From the NCBI GenBank assembly GCA_024644145.1, contig JAHELO010000026.1, forward strand, positions 3,828 through 10,633: a DNA stretch of 6,806 nucleotides. Direction: 5' to 3'. Positions 6,073 through 6,806 of this stretch are shown in pieces. A program made the position numbers and the translations under genes. Each line of letters opens with the position of its first letter. The first letter of the stretch is position 1. Source of the stretch: Christiangramia sp. Lineage in GTDB: Bacteria; Bacteroidota; Bacteroidia; Flavobacteriales; Flavobacteriaceae. The notes below the pieces were generated by a model, which did not search any database, had not been told where the DNA came from, and was given only the letters and a program-made list of their open reading frames with translations.

Positions 6073-6806
6073 TGCTACGTTTACTCGAAATAGAATATAA
6101 CAAATTGCGCTACAGCCGTTCGGCCAGGATCCTGATAATCGCTTATTTCATCCTGATCACTTTTATTGCCCTCATTGCATCCATAGAATTTAATATAGGG
6201 AACATAGAATTCAGGGTGGCAGATCAGGGGATCTTCAACTTCCCTTACATCTGGCATTTTAATAGTTATATCGCGGCAATTCTCAAACTGTTCCTGGCTA
6301 TCGTGATAGTTTCCATGATGTCTAATGAATACAGCAACAGAACAATAAAACAAAATCTAATTGACGGCCTCAGCAAAAAAGAGTTTATATTCTCGAAATT
6401 TCTTACCGTCCTTGTATTTGCAGGGATGTCTACGATATTCCTTTTTGTGGTCACTATGATTCTGGGATATTCATTCTCAGATTACAACGAACTTTCTATC
6501 GTATTCTCAGATCTTGAGTACCTCCTCGCCTACTTTGTAAAACTGATGGGCTTTTTTGCTTTTTGCATGTTCCTGGGCATACTTGTAAAAAGATCGGCTT
6601 TTGCCCTGGGTTTTCTCGTGGTATGGGCTATTCTGGAATGGATTATCCATGGCCTGTTGAGATTTAAATTTTTTAAAGGAACAGAAGTGGCATCTAATAT
6701 TATGCAGTTCTTTCCCCTGGAATCCATGAGCAATCTTATCGTTGAACCTTTCTCCCGTTTAAATGCCGTACAAACCGCGGCAAACCAGATAGGCAGTGAA
6801 TTAGAT
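6072..6806 (+). CDS. ABC-2 type permease subunit, 3' truncated by window edge
   Basis: Translation from the ATG at 6072 stays open to the last base, giving 245 residues with no stop. The protein begins MLRLLEIEYNKLRYSRSARI, a cytoplasmic segment before the first membrane helix that is common in ABC-2 permeases paired with BcrA-like ATPases. Hydrophobic helices are seen at about 18-38, 64-84, 110-133, 150-171 and 176-196, and a sixth probably lies beyond the edge. The loop NEYSNRTIKQNLIDGLSKKEF (85-105) between helices 2 and 3 is a recognisable family feature, thought to contact the ATPase. The one-base TAATG overlap with the upstream ATPase gene makes the two an operon. The transported substrate is not predictable from the sequence. 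Confidence 0.9.
   Translation, partial: MLRLLEIEYNKLRYSRSARILIIAYFILITFIALIASIEFNIGNIEFRVADQGIFNFPYIWHFNSYIAAILKLFLAIVIVSMMSNEYSNRTIKQNLIDGLSKKEFIFSKFLTVLVFAGMSTIFLFVVTMILGYSFSDYNELSIVFSDLEYLLAYFVKLMGFFAFCMFLGILVKRSAFALGFLVVWAILEWIIHGLLRFKFFKGTEVASNIMQFFPLESMSNLIVEPFSRLNAVQTAANQIGSELD

Noticed and set aside
6081..6733. Three minus-strand open frames opposite the permease
   Set aside because: They are antisense to a continuous membrane-protein frame with a clear start and overlap coupling to the ATPase; their translations resemble nothing.

Overview
The window reads as chromosomal DNA from a marine-type member of the Bacteroidota, most likely Flavobacteriaceae close to Gramella/Christiangramia. 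The grounds are AT-rich coding sequence, weak or absent Shine-Dalgarno sites, TAnnTTTG-type promoter elements, and the family flavour of every protein. This placement comes from recognising protein families, not from a database search. No mobile element, tRNA, rRNA or CRISPR array is visible.

Layout, left to right. (1) A 5'-truncated tRNA nucleotidyltransferase with an HD domain (1-1140, +). (2) After 42 nt, a complete CtaA/COX15 heme A synthase (1183-2208, +). (3) After 24 nt, a small pRiA4b ORF-3-like protein with a very acidic tail (2233-2745, +). A perfect TAnnTTTG element sits on the ctaA stop codon in front of it and a hairpin follows it. (4) A NA37/YejK-type nucleoid-associated protein (2840-3898, +). 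(5) A convergent junction (3899-4007) with one imperfect hairpin flanked by a T-run on each strand, readable as a bidirectional terminator. (6) An unrecognised 354-residue protein on the minus strand (4008-5072) whose middle resembles a protein-kinase-like/aminoglycoside-phosphotransferase core. (7) A short divergent promoter region. (8) A two-gene ABC-2 exporter: a BcrA-type ATPase (probably a TTG start at 5167, end 6072, +) coupled by a TAATG overlap to a permease that runs off the right edge (6072-6806, +).

The genes are mostly housekeeping: tRNA 3'-end maturation, terminal-oxidase cofactor synthesis, nucleoid binding and export. They do not form an obvious single pathway. cca and ctaA may be co-transcribed because of their spacing, and the ABC pair is clearly one operon.

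No clear new multi-gene system is present. The best lead is the minus-strand protein, which I read as a possible uncharacterised kinase-like enzyme. Secondary points are a His-to-Asn change at a presumed heme-ligand position of CtaA, a Glu in the Q-loop of the ABC ATPase, and a domesticated-looking pRiA4b ORF-3 protein that has lost part of its family motif.
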